Assembly (NCBI GenBank): GCA_900554705.1
Contig: USIH01000004.1
Location: forward strand, 1-36,578
Source of the DNA: an uncultured Eubacteriales bacterium
Lineage (GTDB): Bacteria > Bacillota > Clostridia > Oscillospirales > Oscillospiraceae
Length of the DNA stretch: 36,578 nt
Direction: 5' to 3'
Positions within the stretch are counted from its first letter, which is position 1. Each line of letters begins with the position of its first letter. Below the pieces are notes generated by a model. It ran no database searches, was not told the DNA's origin, and saw nothing but the letters and a program-made list of their open reading frames with translations. Positions 1 to 5,782 of the stretch are shown piece by piece. The translations under genes were made by a program, and so were the position numbers.

Positions 1-1
1 A

Positions 2-115
2 AACGTACGAAGAACGTTCCGTGGGGAATCACCTGATATTGAGCTTTGCTGCTCCTGCGCGATGCAAATTAAAGAGTGGCTAAAACCGACCAAGGAGGAC
101 AAGAAGAATGACTAA
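2..115 (+). CDS. C-terminal fragment of a small Cys-containing phage protein
   Basis: An open frame runs in from the window edge and stops at 113-115, giving 37 residues. It contains a Cys-Cys-x-Cys cluster followed by a predicted helix (AMQIKEWLK) and a lysine-rich tail. That arrangement resembles the last zinc knuckle and final helix of the small zinc-ribbon proteins common in Firmicutes phage early operons, but the first half of the metal site lies outside the window. It overlaps the next gene by 8 bases, and that gene's ribosome site (AAGGAGGA) lies inside it, which supports real coupled translation. Function unknown. Confidence 0.5.
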   Translation, partial: NVRRTFRGESPDIELCCSCAMQIKEWLKPTKEDKKND

Positions 116-371
116 ACTGAAGACATGTCCATTCTGCGGCGGTGAAGTTAGTCTTGTTCTGTGCGATGACGAAGGGAATCTACATGATGAGGCATATAGA
201 GAACATCCATATAGTGGACTTGGCTTTATGCTTCACCATGCTCACGAGGACAACCCGGAATGCCCGATTGCAAGCTATGGGTGCGATGGCGGGATTTTGG
301 GTGGTGTGTATATTTACGACACGGAAGAACAAGCCGTTGAGGCATGGAACAGGAGGGTAAATGATGACTGA
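108..371 (+). CDS. Lar-like restriction alleviation family protein
   Basis: 87-residue protein. It opens with the CPFCGG knuckle (residues 7-12) typical of Lar/DUF551-type small phage proteins and ends with a short helix carrying EAWNRR, the usual C-terminal signature (AxxxWNxR) of the family. Rac-prophage Lar modulates type I restriction in E. coli; in most Firmicutes phages the activity has not been tested, so anti-restriction is an inference from family membership. A central His/Cys stretch (HHAHEDNPEC) may supply the second half of the metal site. The start has AAGGAGGA upstream, and the gene overlaps the following one by 11 bases. Confidence 0.75.
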   Translation: MTKLKTCPFCGGEVSLVLCDDEGNLHDEAYREHPYSGLGFMLHHAHEDNPECPIASYGCDGGILGGVYIYDTEEQAVEAWNRRVNDD

Positions 372-663
372 TTACATCAAGCGCGCGGAGGCGCTGAAAG
401 ATTTTGAAGCCTGCAACGCGGAAAATCCGAACTGGACACCTCAGCGTGTGAAAACGCTCCTGATCCGCCAGCCCGCCGCCGACGTTGCGGAGGTGGTGCA
501 TGGGCAGTGGTATTTGCTTGACGATTGCGCAAATGCTGGGGTGTATTGCTCGGCTTGCGGCAGAAGAGTCCACCGTGAGGAATTTGCGTACAAAAAACTG
601 AGATCGAAGTATTGCCCGCACTGCGGGGCGAAGATGGATGGAGGCGTAGAACGTGGAAAGTGA
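361..663 (+). CDS. Small zinc-ribbon phage protein
   Basis: 100-residue protein with an N-terminal helix (YIKRAEALKDF) and a C-terminal four-cysteine ribbon, CSACG near residue 62 and CPHCGAKM near residue 86. This layout (helix, linker VVHGQWYLLDD, treble-clef-like ribbon) recurs in many Clostridia phages and is normally left without a function. The first ATG is 4 bases from GGAGGG and a second ATG three bases later has better spacing, so the true start may be 364. It overlaps both neighbours, indicating an operon. A nucleic-acid or protein-binding role is plausible but not shown. Confidence 0.7.
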   Translation: MMTDYIKRAEALKDFEACNAENPNWTPQRVKTLLIRQPAADVAEVVHGQWYLLDDCANAGVYCSACGRRVHREEFAYKKLRSKYCPHCGAKMDGGVERGK

Positions 664-937
664 AAAAATGATTTCCGCCGATGGTCTGAGGGAATGGTTG
701 AAGAAAATCCCACTCCATGATTTGAGCGATGGCCGCGGACTTTGCCGAATAATTTTCGCAGAGGACTTCGAAAGGGCAATGTCGTCGTTTCCGGGGGAGG
801 CCATACAAATTGTGCATTGCGAGGACTGCAAGCATCGGACGGAAGCGGGCAACTGTGGACATCCGCGCCACCATGGGATTTTGCCATCGGCATATCCATA
901 CGATTTTTGCAGCTACGGAGAACAGAGGGAAGAATGA
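653..937 (+). CDS. Small Cys-rich phage protein, function unknown
   Basis: 94 residues. I chose the GTG start at 653 because GGAGG (640-644) lies 8 bases before it; the internal ATG at 668 has no such site. The N-terminal part resembles the helix of the preceding zinc-ribbon protein (MISADGLREWLKKIP). The C-terminal half carries a Cys/His cluster (VHCEDCKHR, NCGHPRHH, then a final Cys before YGEQREE) typical of small phage zinc-binding proteins. Its stop overlaps the next start in an ATGA junction. No enzymatic motif is visible. Confidence 0.65.
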   Translation: MESEKMISADGLREWLKKIPLHDLSDGRGLCRIIFAEDFERAMSSFPGEAIQIVHCEDCKHRTEAGNCGHPRHHGILPSAYPYDFCSYGEQREE

Positions 938-1557
938 ACACACATATTACAAACATCAAGGGCGACTGGCAGGAGGTCGTGGACACCTGCCGCGCCACCT
1001 CCGGCAAAGGGCCTCTTGGGCATGAGCCGAGCGAGGATTTTAAACGCCGGATTTTAATTGCTGAACACTCGCCGATTCGGCGCATCTCGGTATCGTGGGT
1101 TTGGCAAGGCATTAAGAGCTGGATTGCGACGCACTGGTCAAGGCACAAATGGGAGTGCTTTATCTCTACGCAGAGAACCGACCGAACCGGAACGCCGAGG
1201 GACAAGCTGCCGCAGGACGCGCCGGTGATCTTCGTGGGTGAGGCAAATGTGCAAGCTCTGATCGACACCATGCGCAAACGGTTGTGCTTCCAGGCAGACC
1301 GCGAGACACGGGCGTACGCTTCGGACCTCAAAGCAACATTGCATATCAAGCAGCCGGAGATCTCCGATGTGCTTGTGCCGAACTGTGTATATCGCTGCGG
1401 CTGCCCGGAATTGGAATCGTGTGACCTTTTTAAAACATGGCAGATGAGCTGCGCGGATATCGCAAGCACGGATATCCAGAAACGGTATGATGCGTACAAT
1501 ACGATATTCTGGGCTGTGAGAGGGGAGGTATTCGATGGGCGTGATCCTTGCGATTGA
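934..1557 (+). CDS. ThyX-like protein (divergent FAD-dependent thymidylate synthase family)
   Basis: 207 residues from an ATG coupled to the previous gene through ATGA. True ThyX makes dTMP from dUMP using FAD and methylene-tetrahydrofolate. Two family features are recognisable: an SRHKWECFISTQRTDR block near residues 68-83, corresponding to the RHRxxSxNExSxRY signature, and LCFQADRETR near residue 120, corresponding to the second flavin/dUMP block. The first block is degenerate: the usual RHRx7S spacing to serine is not kept and the NExS portion is replaced by STQRT. It may be an altered thymidylate synthase or a relative acting on another pyrimidine. Family membership is fairly clear from pattern; activity is uncertain. 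Confidence 0.6.
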   Translation: MNTHITNIKGDWQEVVDTCRATSGKGPLGHEPSEDFKRRILIAEHSPIRRISVSWVWQGIKSWIATHWSRHKWECFISTQRTDRTGTPRDKLPQDAPVIFVGEANVQALIDTMRKRLCFQADRETRAYASDLKATLHIKQPEISDVLVPNCVYRCGCPELESCDLFKTWQMSCADIASTDIQKRYDAYNTIFWAVRGEVFDGRDPCD

Positions 1558-2035
1558 CCCCGGCAACGAGAAATCCGGCTATGTTATCGTAGAGCACGAC
1601 GGGAAGGAAATCCGGAAGGTGCTGGACGTTGGGAAGATTCCGAACGAGGAGATATATAAAGTGCTCTGCTGGCCATATGAACATTTAGCGATTGAGATGG
1701 TGGCGGGAATGGGAATGCCAGTCGGTCAAGAGGTGTTCGACACCTGCTTTTGGATTGGGCGATTTTGGGAATATGCCGAGCTTTACCGGCAGGGATACCA
1801 GATACAGAAGATCTTCCGCCGGGAAGAGAAGCTTTACTTATGCGGCAGAGCGTCGGCAAAGGATGCGAACATCCGTCAAGCCCTCGTCGACCGCTACGCG
1901 CCCGGTCAGCCGAACTACGGCAAGGGAACAAAGAAGAACCCCGGTTTCTTTTACGGGTTCGCCGCCGACATGTGGGCGGCTATGGCGGTAGCAACAACGT
2001 ATTTTGACAAGAACATACGGGGGATACAGCTATGA
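1535..2035 (+). CDS. RuvC-like Holliday junction resolvase
   Basis: 166 residues, close to the usual RuvC length. The RNase H-like fold signature AIDPGNEKSG is at residues 6-15 with the first acidic residue at Asp8; a second acid is Glu54 in LAIEMV; Lys109-Asp110 and Asp145 (in AADMWAAMAVA) match the C-terminal acidic cluster that completes the two-metal site. Such enzymes cut four-way DNA junctions; in phages they resolve recombination intermediates or debranch DNA before packaging. The start overlaps the upstream gene by 23 bases with GAGGGGAGG before it. It fits with the ERF annealing protein and SSB encoded at the other end of the early operon. Confidence 0.8.
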   Translation: MGVILAIDPGNEKSGYVIVEHDGKEIRKVLDVGKIPNEEIYKVLCWPYEHLAIEMVAGMGMPVGQEVFDTCFWIGRFWEYAELYRQGYQIQKIFRREEKLYLCGRASAKDANIRQALVDRYAPGQPNYGKGTKKNPGFFYGFAADMWAAMAVATTYFDKNIRGIQL

Positions 2036-2265
2036 TCTGCGGCTGCGGTCACAAATGCCGCGTGATCGACTCCCGGAACACATGGGAGCAGGAAGAAGAA
2101 AAGCTCAGAAGACGGCGGTATGAATGCCAGGACTGCCACAGGCGGTTTTCGACCGTCGAGGTCGATGAAGATGTGTTTGACAGCTACAGAAAGCGTGCTG
2201 TCAACGCAGAAGTGGAATTGTATGCGATGAAGAAGGAGTTGAAGAAGTTACTTGGAAAAGATTAA
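2032..2265 (+). CDS. NrdR-like zinc ribbon protein lacking the ATP-cone
   Basis: 77 residues. The first 45 resemble the DNA-binding zinc ribbon of NrdR: paired cysteines in the N-terminal knuckle, VIDSR, an arginine run (RRRRYECQDC) and FSTVE. NrdR represses ribonucleotide reductase genes through a following ATP-cone, but here the ribbon is followed only by a helical, Lys/Glu-rich tail, so nucleotide sensing is absent. It may bind DNA at NrdR boxes or act as an independent early regulator. The start overlaps the RuvC-like gene by an ATGA junction. Several small phage proteins share this truncated form. Confidence 0.6.
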   Translation: MICGCGHKCRVIDSRNTWEQEEEKLRRRRYECQDCHRRFSTVEVDEDVFDSYRKRAVNAEVELYAMKKELKKLLGKD

Positions 2266-2563
2266 GGGCGCGAAGTACGACGACAAAAAGCCCCGCCCAT
2301 CGACCGTGCCCGTAGAGGCGATAGAGGCGATCATGGCGACGCGTGAATATGGCCTTGCAAAGTACGCAGAAGCCGAGGACTGGCGGCGTATCGCGCCGGA
2401 GAGATGGCACGAAGCGCTTTTAAGGCATGTCTTAGCAATCTGGGAAGACCCGACGCACATTGACGAAGAATCTGGCCTGCCGTCTATTTGGCATGTTATG
2501 ACGAACGGAGCTTTTCTGTGTGCGTGTCTGAAAGACATTTTGGAGGAAAAACGGAATGTATAA
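2252..2563 (+). CDS. DUF5664 / MazZ-type dATP/dGTP diphosphohydrolase-like protein
   Basis: 103 residues from a TTG start with AAGGAG 13 bases upstream. The order KYDDKKPRPS, then YGLAKYAEAEDWRR, then ERWHEALLRHVLAI, then DEESGLPSIWHVMTNGAF is the characteristic pattern of the N-terminal dATP/dGTP diphosphohydrolase (DUF5664) family, an all-helical MazG-like fold whose Glu/Asp/His residues bind metal. MazZ removes dATP and dGTP in phages that replace adenine by diaminopurine, but most family members occur in phages without evidence of base substitution. Here no PurZ is visible in the window. Neighbouring ThyX-like and NrdR-like genes suggest a nucleotide-pool cluster. Confidence 0.65.
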   Translation: MEKIKGAKYDDKKPRPSTVPVEAIEAIMATREYGLAKYAEAEDWRRIAPERWHEALLRHVLAIWEDPTHIDEESGLPSIWHVMTNGAFLCACLKDILEEKRNV

Positions 2564-2813
2564 ACGCGGAGACGGAGCAAGAACCATAATCAAAAGCATG
2601 CAAAAAAGTCTTCGCGCACAGCGCGAAAAGTCCGGCCTGACATACGGGCAGATCGAGCAAAAGACAGGCATTGACGAGCGGCTTTTGGGCGCGCTGGAAG
2701 GGCGTGTGCAGCTTGTCGGGCTGGATGGGTATCCGTTGCCGGATGTCATTATGCTATGTGATCTTGCGGACGCCTACGGCGTGACACTTGACGAGCTTGT
2801 CGGAAGAGCATAA
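2556..2813 (+). CDS. Helix-turn-helix (XRE-like) protein at the end of the early operon
   Basis: 85 residues. SLRAQREKSGLTYGQIEQKTGIDERLL corresponds to helices 1-3 of a Cro/CI-type fold, with the turn around GLTYGQIEQKTG; the C-terminal ALADAYGVTLDELV-like segment (here CDLADAYGVTLDELVGRA) is the usual closing helix of XRE proteins. It probably binds DNA as a dimer. The ATG has GGAGG 10 bases upstream and lies inside the previous gene. It is the last gene before the bidirectional terminator, so it is expressed late within the early transcript and could control the switch to late genes; that role is inference. Confidence 0.65.
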   Translation: MYKRGDGARTIIKSMQKSLRAQREKSGLTYGQIEQKTGIDERLLGALEGRVQLVGLDGYPLPDVIMLCDLADAYGVTLDELVGRA

Positions 2814-2818
2814 AGCAA

Positions 2819-2849
2819 AAGCTGCACCATATCGGTGCAGCTTCTTTTA
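2819..2849. terminator. Bidirectional intrinsic terminator between convergent operons
   Basis: A perfect 10-bp stem (2819-2828 with 2834-2843, GCTGCACC/GGTGCAGC core) with loop ATATC is followed by TCTTTTATT on the plus strand and by TTTTGCTTTA on the minus strand. It sits between the rightward HTH gene (stop 2813) and the leftward gene whose stop is at 2847, so it can end both transcripts. Confidence 0.85.
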
Positions 2850-3299
2850 TTCCCACGCACGGCGGGCGATATCTTCTTCGTAGGGAATGCCGGGACGCTG
2901 GCGGCGTAACTCTGCGGCTCTGGCAAAGGCTTTTCGGCGGTCTTTGCCGGGGAATACCTCGCGCAGGTCCTGCGTTTTCGTGCCGTCGGAAAGTGTCTTT
3001 GTCAGCGTGATAACGTACTCAATTTGACCTTTCCAATGCGGGACGCGCTCGAGCTTCAAAAGGTACGTATAAGGCAGGGTTTCAAGCTCTGCATACCGGG
3101 AAGCAAGGGCGCGGCGGTAGTCCTTGAGATCGTCCACAAGCTTCTCTAGCCGCTGAATGTCCTGCGCTGCGGTCCCGTCCCTATAGGCGACTTCCTCGGG
3201 CGTGGTAAGCTTCCGGGGTGCCTGGGCGAAGATGTAAACGCGGGTTTCGGCCTGCGGCTGTTCGTGCCCGTATTGGTGCAAAAGATCGTGGTAGCTCAT
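2847..3299 (-). CDS. Hypothetical phage protein, charged, unknown function
   Basis: 150 residues, last gene of the leftward J-protein unit. The centre (residues 45-80) is a helical, probably coiled-coil segment (DIQRLEKLVDDLKDYRRAL); it is followed by a region likely to form beta strands (YTYLLKLERVPHW, then IEYVITLTKTL) and a basic helix (GKDRRKAFARAAELRRQRPG). Its start overlaps the stop of the upstream gene by ATGA, so translation is coupled. I do not recognise a named family. Association with the J-domain protein suggests it could be a substrate or partner, but this is only context. Confidence 0.6.
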   Translation of the reverse strand: MSYHDLLHQYGHEQPQAETRVYIFAQAPRKLTTPEEVAYRDGTAAQDIQRLEKLVDDLKDYRRALASRYAELETLPYTYLLKLERVPHWKGQIEYVITLTKTLSDGTKTQDLREVFPGKDRRKAFARAAELRRQRPGIPYEEDIARRAWE

Positions 3300-3475
3300 T
3301 GCGCGTCCACCTTCTCGGCGTGGATGTCGTACAGATGCGAAGCGGCATTTGTAAAGCTGACCAGATCGGCGCCGGTCATTTCGCGCGTCTCCGCGTGTCC
3401 GTCCCAGTTGTCGATGGTTGCTACCGAATAGCGCGCGTTGCGGTCGATGTCTGCAAGCTTAAAGTTCTTTGCCAT
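3296..3475 (-). CDS. Small hypothetical protein in the J-protein unit
   Basis: 59 residues starting MAKNFKLADIDRNARY. I prefer this internal ATG (3475) over an in-frame ATG 18 bases upstream because AAAGGAG sits 9 bases before the inner codon and the outer codon lies upstream of that site. The chain is mixed alpha/beta with no recognisable catalytic motif. It lies between the J-domain gene and the 150-residue gene, overlapping the latter by four bases. Function unknown. Confidence 0.6.
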   Translation of the reverse strand: MAKNFKLADIDRNARYSVATIDNWDGHAETREMTGADLVSFTNAASHLYDIHAEKVDAQ

Positions 3476-3507
3476 GATGTGCACTCCTTTCATTCGTGGG
3501 GGACGGC

Positions 3508-4005
3508 TTACGCCGTCGCCCCGATCTTTTCGTATTTGGTGGACTCGCCGGAAGCGGTGTATACCTGGGAGCCGTATTTCCGGCGGATGTCGGACATGGT
3601 GGAGTTGCCGCGCCGCCAGTGCTTGCCGGGCTCTTCGTGGTGCCAGTACCAGAGCTTCTTATTATTGCTCCAGCGGCAACCGGCGGTTTTCAGACCGTCT
3701 TTGTTCTCGCGGGTATTGCCGCCAATCCAGAGCCAGGAGCCGCAAAGCTCGATCTCCAAGCCGCCCATGCGGACAAGCACGTTGATGATCTCGATGAACT
3801 CGGCGGGGGTCTCGGTGGTCTGGTGGTATTCGTCGGCGCTCGCGTTGTGCTGCTTCTTCAAGATTTCGTGCAGCGTCTCATACTCGGCGTTAATCGCCTT
3901 CATTGTCTCGACGTCTCCGCCCCGGTCGGGGTGGTTCGCAAATGCAAGGCGTCTGTATTCTCTCTTGAGTTCGTCCAGAGTGTGAATGTTGGTGAAGTAT
4001 GTCAT
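3508..4005 (-). CDS. J-domain (DnaJ-like) protein
   Basis: 165 residues. The N-terminal ~55 residues form a J domain: helix II ELKREYRRLAFANH, the essential HPD loop (HPDRGGD, near residue 25) and helix III VETMKAINAEYETLHEILK. J domains recruit Hsp70 (host DnaK) and stimulate its ATPase to deliver a client. No Gly/Phe region or zinc fingers follow. Instead a C-terminal domain with many aromatic residues (GSWLWIGGNT, KLWYWHHEEPGKHW) and paired cysteines is present, also seen in plasmid and phage J proteins from Clostridia. Strong GAGGAGGAA ribosome site. First gene of a leftward unit from its own promoter. Confidence 0.85.
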   Translation of the reverse strand: MTYFTNIHTLDELKREYRRLAFANHPDRGGDVETMKAINAEYETLHEILKKQHNASADEYHQTTETPAEFIEIINVLVRMGGLEIELCGSWLWIGGNTRENKDGLKTAGCRWSNNKKLWYWHHEEPGKHWRRGNSTMSDIRRKYGSQVYTASGESTKYEKIGATA

Positions 4006-4053
4006 GTCGTTTCCTCCTCGGCGGTGCCGTTTTCGTTTCGTTTTGATGGCTCA

Positions 4054-4082
4054 ATCATACACGTTAACGGTTACATCGTCAA
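4054..4082 (-). promoter_or_regulatory. Leftward sigma-70 promoter for the J-protein unit
   Basis: On the minus strand, TTGACG (4082-4077) and TATGAT (4059-4054) are separated by exactly 17 bases. The spacer contains one copy of the GTTAACGGTTA repeat (4063-4073), so a protein bound there would block RNA polymerase. The -10 lies about 50 bases before the J-domain start. Confidence 0.75.
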
Positions 4083-4141
4083 GTGGCAGGTTGCACAAAA
4101 GTTAACGGTTATTTCTGGCGAATTTTATACGTTGACGGTTA
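4063..4141 (+). repeat. Three operator-like repeats GTTAACGGTTA / GTTGACGGTTA
   Basis: Copies at 4063-4073 and 4101-4111 are identical (GTTAACGGTTA); the third at 4131-4141 differs by one base (GTTGACGGTTA) and supplies the -35 of the rightward promoter. All are in the same orientation, spaced 38 and 30 bases start to start. They lie between two divergent promoters and directly precede a ribbon-helix-helix gene, the classical arrangement for an autoregulated operator bound by dimers of an RHH protein. Confidence 0.75.
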
Positions 4142-4160
4142 GGCAGAGAGGGTGTACAAT
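4132..4160 (+). promoter_or_regulatory. Rightward sigma-70 promoter for the RHH gene
   Basis: TTGACG (4132-4137) and TACAAT (4155-4160) with a 17-base spacer. The -35 overlaps the third operator-like repeat. The RHH start codon is 23 bases downstream of the -10. Confidence 0.8.
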
Positions 4161-4182
4161 CAAAGCGAAGCGAGGTGACACA

Positions 4183-4371
4183 ATGGCAGTCAGCGACGCA
4201 CACAAGAGAGCCTCGGCGAAATGGAACGCCAGCCGGGACAATATTATGATTCGCCCGGAGAAGGAAGAGGGGCAGAAGATCAGAGACGCAGCCGCCCGCG
4301 CAGGGCAGAGCGTCCAGACGTTCATATTAAAAGCAGTAAGGAGGGAAATTGAAGATGGGAATGACAGATAA
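4183..4371 (+). CDS. Ribbon-helix-helix (Arc/CopG-like) regulator
   Basis: 62 residues from an ATG preceded by GAGGTGA. After a basic N-terminal tail (SDAHKRASAKWNASRD) comes an RHH fold: beta strand NIMIRPEKEEG, helix A QKIRDAAARAGQ, and helix B SVQTFILKAVRREIED. Dimers of such proteins insert a two-stranded sheet into the major groove and often repress their own promoter. Three short repeats in the promoter just upstream are the natural targets, which would make this protein the regulator of both its own gene and the divergent J-protein unit. It also resembles antitoxins of DUF1778/CopG type, but no toxin gene with it is evident. Confidence 0.75.
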   Translation: MAVSDAHKRASAKWNASRDNIMIRPEKEEGQKIRDAAARAGQSVQTFILKAVRREIEDGNDR

Positions 4372-4501
4372 GCAGTTTCAAAGCTGGGTTCGGTTCCTGC
4401 TCGCGATGCTGAAAGACTATATCGCAGAGAAAGACCCGAAGAAGAAGGAAGCAAAGCTTGCTGAGATCTTGGACAACCTGCAAAAGACGCTGGAAGACTG
4501 A
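4355..4501 (+). CDS. 48-residue phage protein, helical
   Basis: Starts at ATG 4355 with AAGGAGGG (4338-4345) correctly spaced upstream; a second in-frame ATG follows at 4361. The product is a single helical stretch rich in Lys/Glu (KQFQSWVRFLLAMLKDYI, then KLAEILDNLQKTLED). Proteins of this size and pattern commonly follow small regulators in Clostridia mobile elements, without known function. It overlaps the RHH gene by 17 bases and is followed immediately by a terminator, so the two form a bicistron. Confidence 0.65.
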   Translation: MGMTDKQFQSWVRFLLAMLKDYIAEKDPKKKEAKLAEILDNLQKTLED

Positions 4502-4517
4502 GAATTGGAGAACACAG

Positions 4518-4552
4518 ACCCCGTACAAGGTCATCTTGTGCGGGGTTTTTCT
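4518..4552 (+). terminator. Intrinsic terminator after the RHH bicistron
   Basis: An 11-bp stem (CCCCGTACAAG with CTTGTGCGGGG, one G-T pair) closes a GTCAT loop and is followed by five T residues at 4546-4550. It starts 17 bases after the stop of the 48-residue gene. Confidence 0.9.
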
Positions 4553-4796
4553 TTGCCTCAGAGAGCGCATTATTTGCAATGTATTTGTTAAATCTGCAAT
4601 TATTGATTGCATTAAATGTTTTCTGAGAAATAGGGCCAGACAGACCGGAGAATCAGCGAAAACAGCATGAAAAGCAGCGGCTGGGAAATACTGAAAATTC
4701 TTGTCAAGCCCCTGCGTACACTATTTTATAAATTTTTTGAAATTCGTTGTTTTCCCTGCATTTCCAATGCTTTTTTATGCTCAAAATCCAATAAAA

Positions 4797-4825
4797 TTGA
4801 GATTTTATAAACCGCGGAATATTTA
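4797..4825 (+). promoter_or_regulatory. Possible late-gene promoter
   Basis: TTGAGA (4797-4802) and TATTTA (4820-4825) with a 17-base spacer in an AT-rich region upstream of terS. The match is moderate and other AT-rich hexamers are nearby (for example TTGTCA at 4701), so the exact promoter is uncertain. A transcript from here would begin just before the long hairpin. Confidence 0.35.
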
Positions 4826-4858
4826 TGGTCTCAAATTCTGTGATATATATACATCTGG

Positions 4859-4914
4859 GGAGATTCAATAAGCGAAATCGGAAGCTCGCTTCCGAATTTC
4901 GCGTTTGAATCTCC
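4859..4914 (+). other. Long imperfect hairpin in the terS leader
   Basis: Outer stem 4859-4868 with 4905-4914 (GGAGATTCAA/TTGAATCTCC), a small internal loop (4869-4871 opposite 4903-4904), inner stem 4872-4884 with 4889-4902 with one bulged A (4895), and a four-base loop. There is no downstream T-run, so it is not a normal terminator. It may be an RNA structure in the terS leader, a protein-binding site, or a packaging signal. Confidence 0.7.
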
Positions 4915-4975
4915 TCGCATCGAAGATTTTTTAAAGGCTGGCTTTTGCTGCGAAAAGTTCTGAGGAGGTGACGAT

Positions 4976-5374
4976 TTGGCCGGGAAAGCAGTATTTCCGT
5001 TGAGCTATAAGCAGACAGTGGCTGCTATCAACGATTACAAACACAAGGTTGAAACAGGGGAATACCCGAAGGCCGATTGGTGGCATTTCTGCGGAACGAT
5101 CGGCATGGACGCCGAAAGCGTGTCAAAAGCGATCAAAAATCCGCCGGCGAATAAAATGGACGTGGCGCGCGAGCTAAAAAAGTTTGCCACCTGGATTCGT
5201 GGGCAGTACAACACCGCGCCCGGCTGGTCCGGCCCGAACTCGTCTAAGAGCATCTTTGCCAATAAGCAGGACTTCGACGGCTGCAAGATGGTCGATAAGC
5301 AGGACGAGGGGAAAGGCACCGGAGAACTGACGATCAATATTGAATTCGGCGGGTCCAAAACGGCTTTCAAGTAG
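4976..5374 (+). CDS. terS: Terminase small subunit
   Basis: 132 residues from a TTG start with GAGGAGGTGA 4 to 5 bases before it. The protein has an N-terminal helical region of the kind that recognises DNA (YKQTVAAINDYKHKV, then GMDAESVSKAIKNP), a central helix (MDVARELKKFATWIRGQY) suited to ring oligomerisation, and a C-terminal beta motif (ELTINIEFGGSK) seen at the end of many Firmicutes TerS proteins that contacts the large subunit. TerS rings bind the packaging site and load TerL. It is the first gene of the late operon, 550 bases before terL. Identity rests on position, size and tail motif. Confidence 0.75.
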   Translation: MAGKAVFPLSYKQTVAAINDYKHKVETGEYPKADWWHFCGTIGMDAESVSKAIKNPPANKMDVARELKKFATWIRGQYNTAPGWSGPNSSKSIFANKQDFDGCKMVDKQDEGKGTGELTINIEFGGSKTAFK

Positions 5375-5545
5375 TCAACGACACCAAATATCCATTTTGT
5401 TGCGTTCATATTTCGCAAATAGTTAAGGATACTCCGAAATTTATGCAGTTCGCACAACTATTCGCTTATGCGTAGACATAAATATATTACAGTCAACTGT
5501 CTTTCGGCATAATGCCGGGAGAGCTGGGGCGCTGCGGGTGCGTGT

Positions 5546-5600
5546 GCGCGGGGGCCTATTAGCCCCTGCTGCGGAGCCAATAAGCCCCCGCGCGTTTTTT
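5546..5600 (+). terminator. GC-rich terminator-like hairpin between terS and terL
   Basis: GCGCGGGGGC (5546-5555) pairs perfectly with GCCCCCGCGC (5584-5593) and is followed by TTTTTT at 5595-5600. The 28-base loop contains a further small pairing (AGCCCC with nearby G-rich bases). It could stop or attenuate transcription leaving terS, implying that terL has a separate promoter or an antiterminator. Confidence 0.75.
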
Positions 5601-5602
5601 CT

Positions 5603-5641
5603 GAGGGCATGCGCGCGGGAAGGCGCTTCCGGGTATGCCCT
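5603..5641 (+). other. Compound hairpin next to the terS-terL terminator
   Basis: GAGGGCAT (5603-5610 approximately) pairs with ATGCCCTC (5634-5641), enclosing a smaller GGAAG-GCG-CTTCC hairpin. With the preceding terminator it makes a nearly continuous 100-base structured block. Candidate packaging-site structure or non-coding RNA. Confidence 0.6.
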
Positions 5642-5666
5642 CCCGCGAACGATCTGGCAATGGGAG

Positions 5667-5782
5667 GGGGTAGCGGAAAAACAGGGGGCGAGGTCTCTAG
5701 TATGTATAGTTATATCCAGCTCCCCCATGTATCGCCTCTCAGAGCTTTTCCCATTGATTCCCAGATGGGGTAGCAGAAAAAC
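5667..5782. repeat. Direct repeat GGGGTAGCrGAAAAACA plus CCATTGATT repeats
   Basis: GGGGTAGCGGAAAAACA near 5668 and GGGGTAGCAGAAAAACA near 5766 share 16 of 17 bases about 98 bases apart. CCCATTGATT also occurs twice (about 5751 and 5789), each followed by a CCAGAT element. Repeated sites between terS and terL are what a TerS binding (pac) region would look like; they overlap the coding part of the small antisense gene. Confidence 0.55.

Larger units (their letters stand above)
4553..4975 (+). other. AT-rich non-coding leader upstream of terS
   Basis: No convincing gene is present in these 423 bases, which are much more AT-rich than their surroundings. They hold a possible promoter (4797-4825), a long hairpin (4859-4914), the terS ribosome site (GAGGAGGTGA, 4962-4971), and a 25-base stretch (4749-4773) that matches 22 of 25 bases of a segment next to the integrase att region (27849-27873). 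Confidence 0.6.

Noticed and set aside
226..1566. Several long minus-strand open frames (up to about 350 codons) opposite the zinc-ribbon and ThyX-like genes
   Set aside because: They lie antisense to clearly coding plus-strand genes, lack ribosome sites and have basic, low-complexity translations typical of mirrored codons in GC-rich DNA.
4183..4501. Toxin-antitoxin pair formed by the RHH protein and the 48-residue protein
   Set aside because: The second protein has no toxin motif or fold that I can recognise; operator layout supports a regulatory role without needing a toxin.
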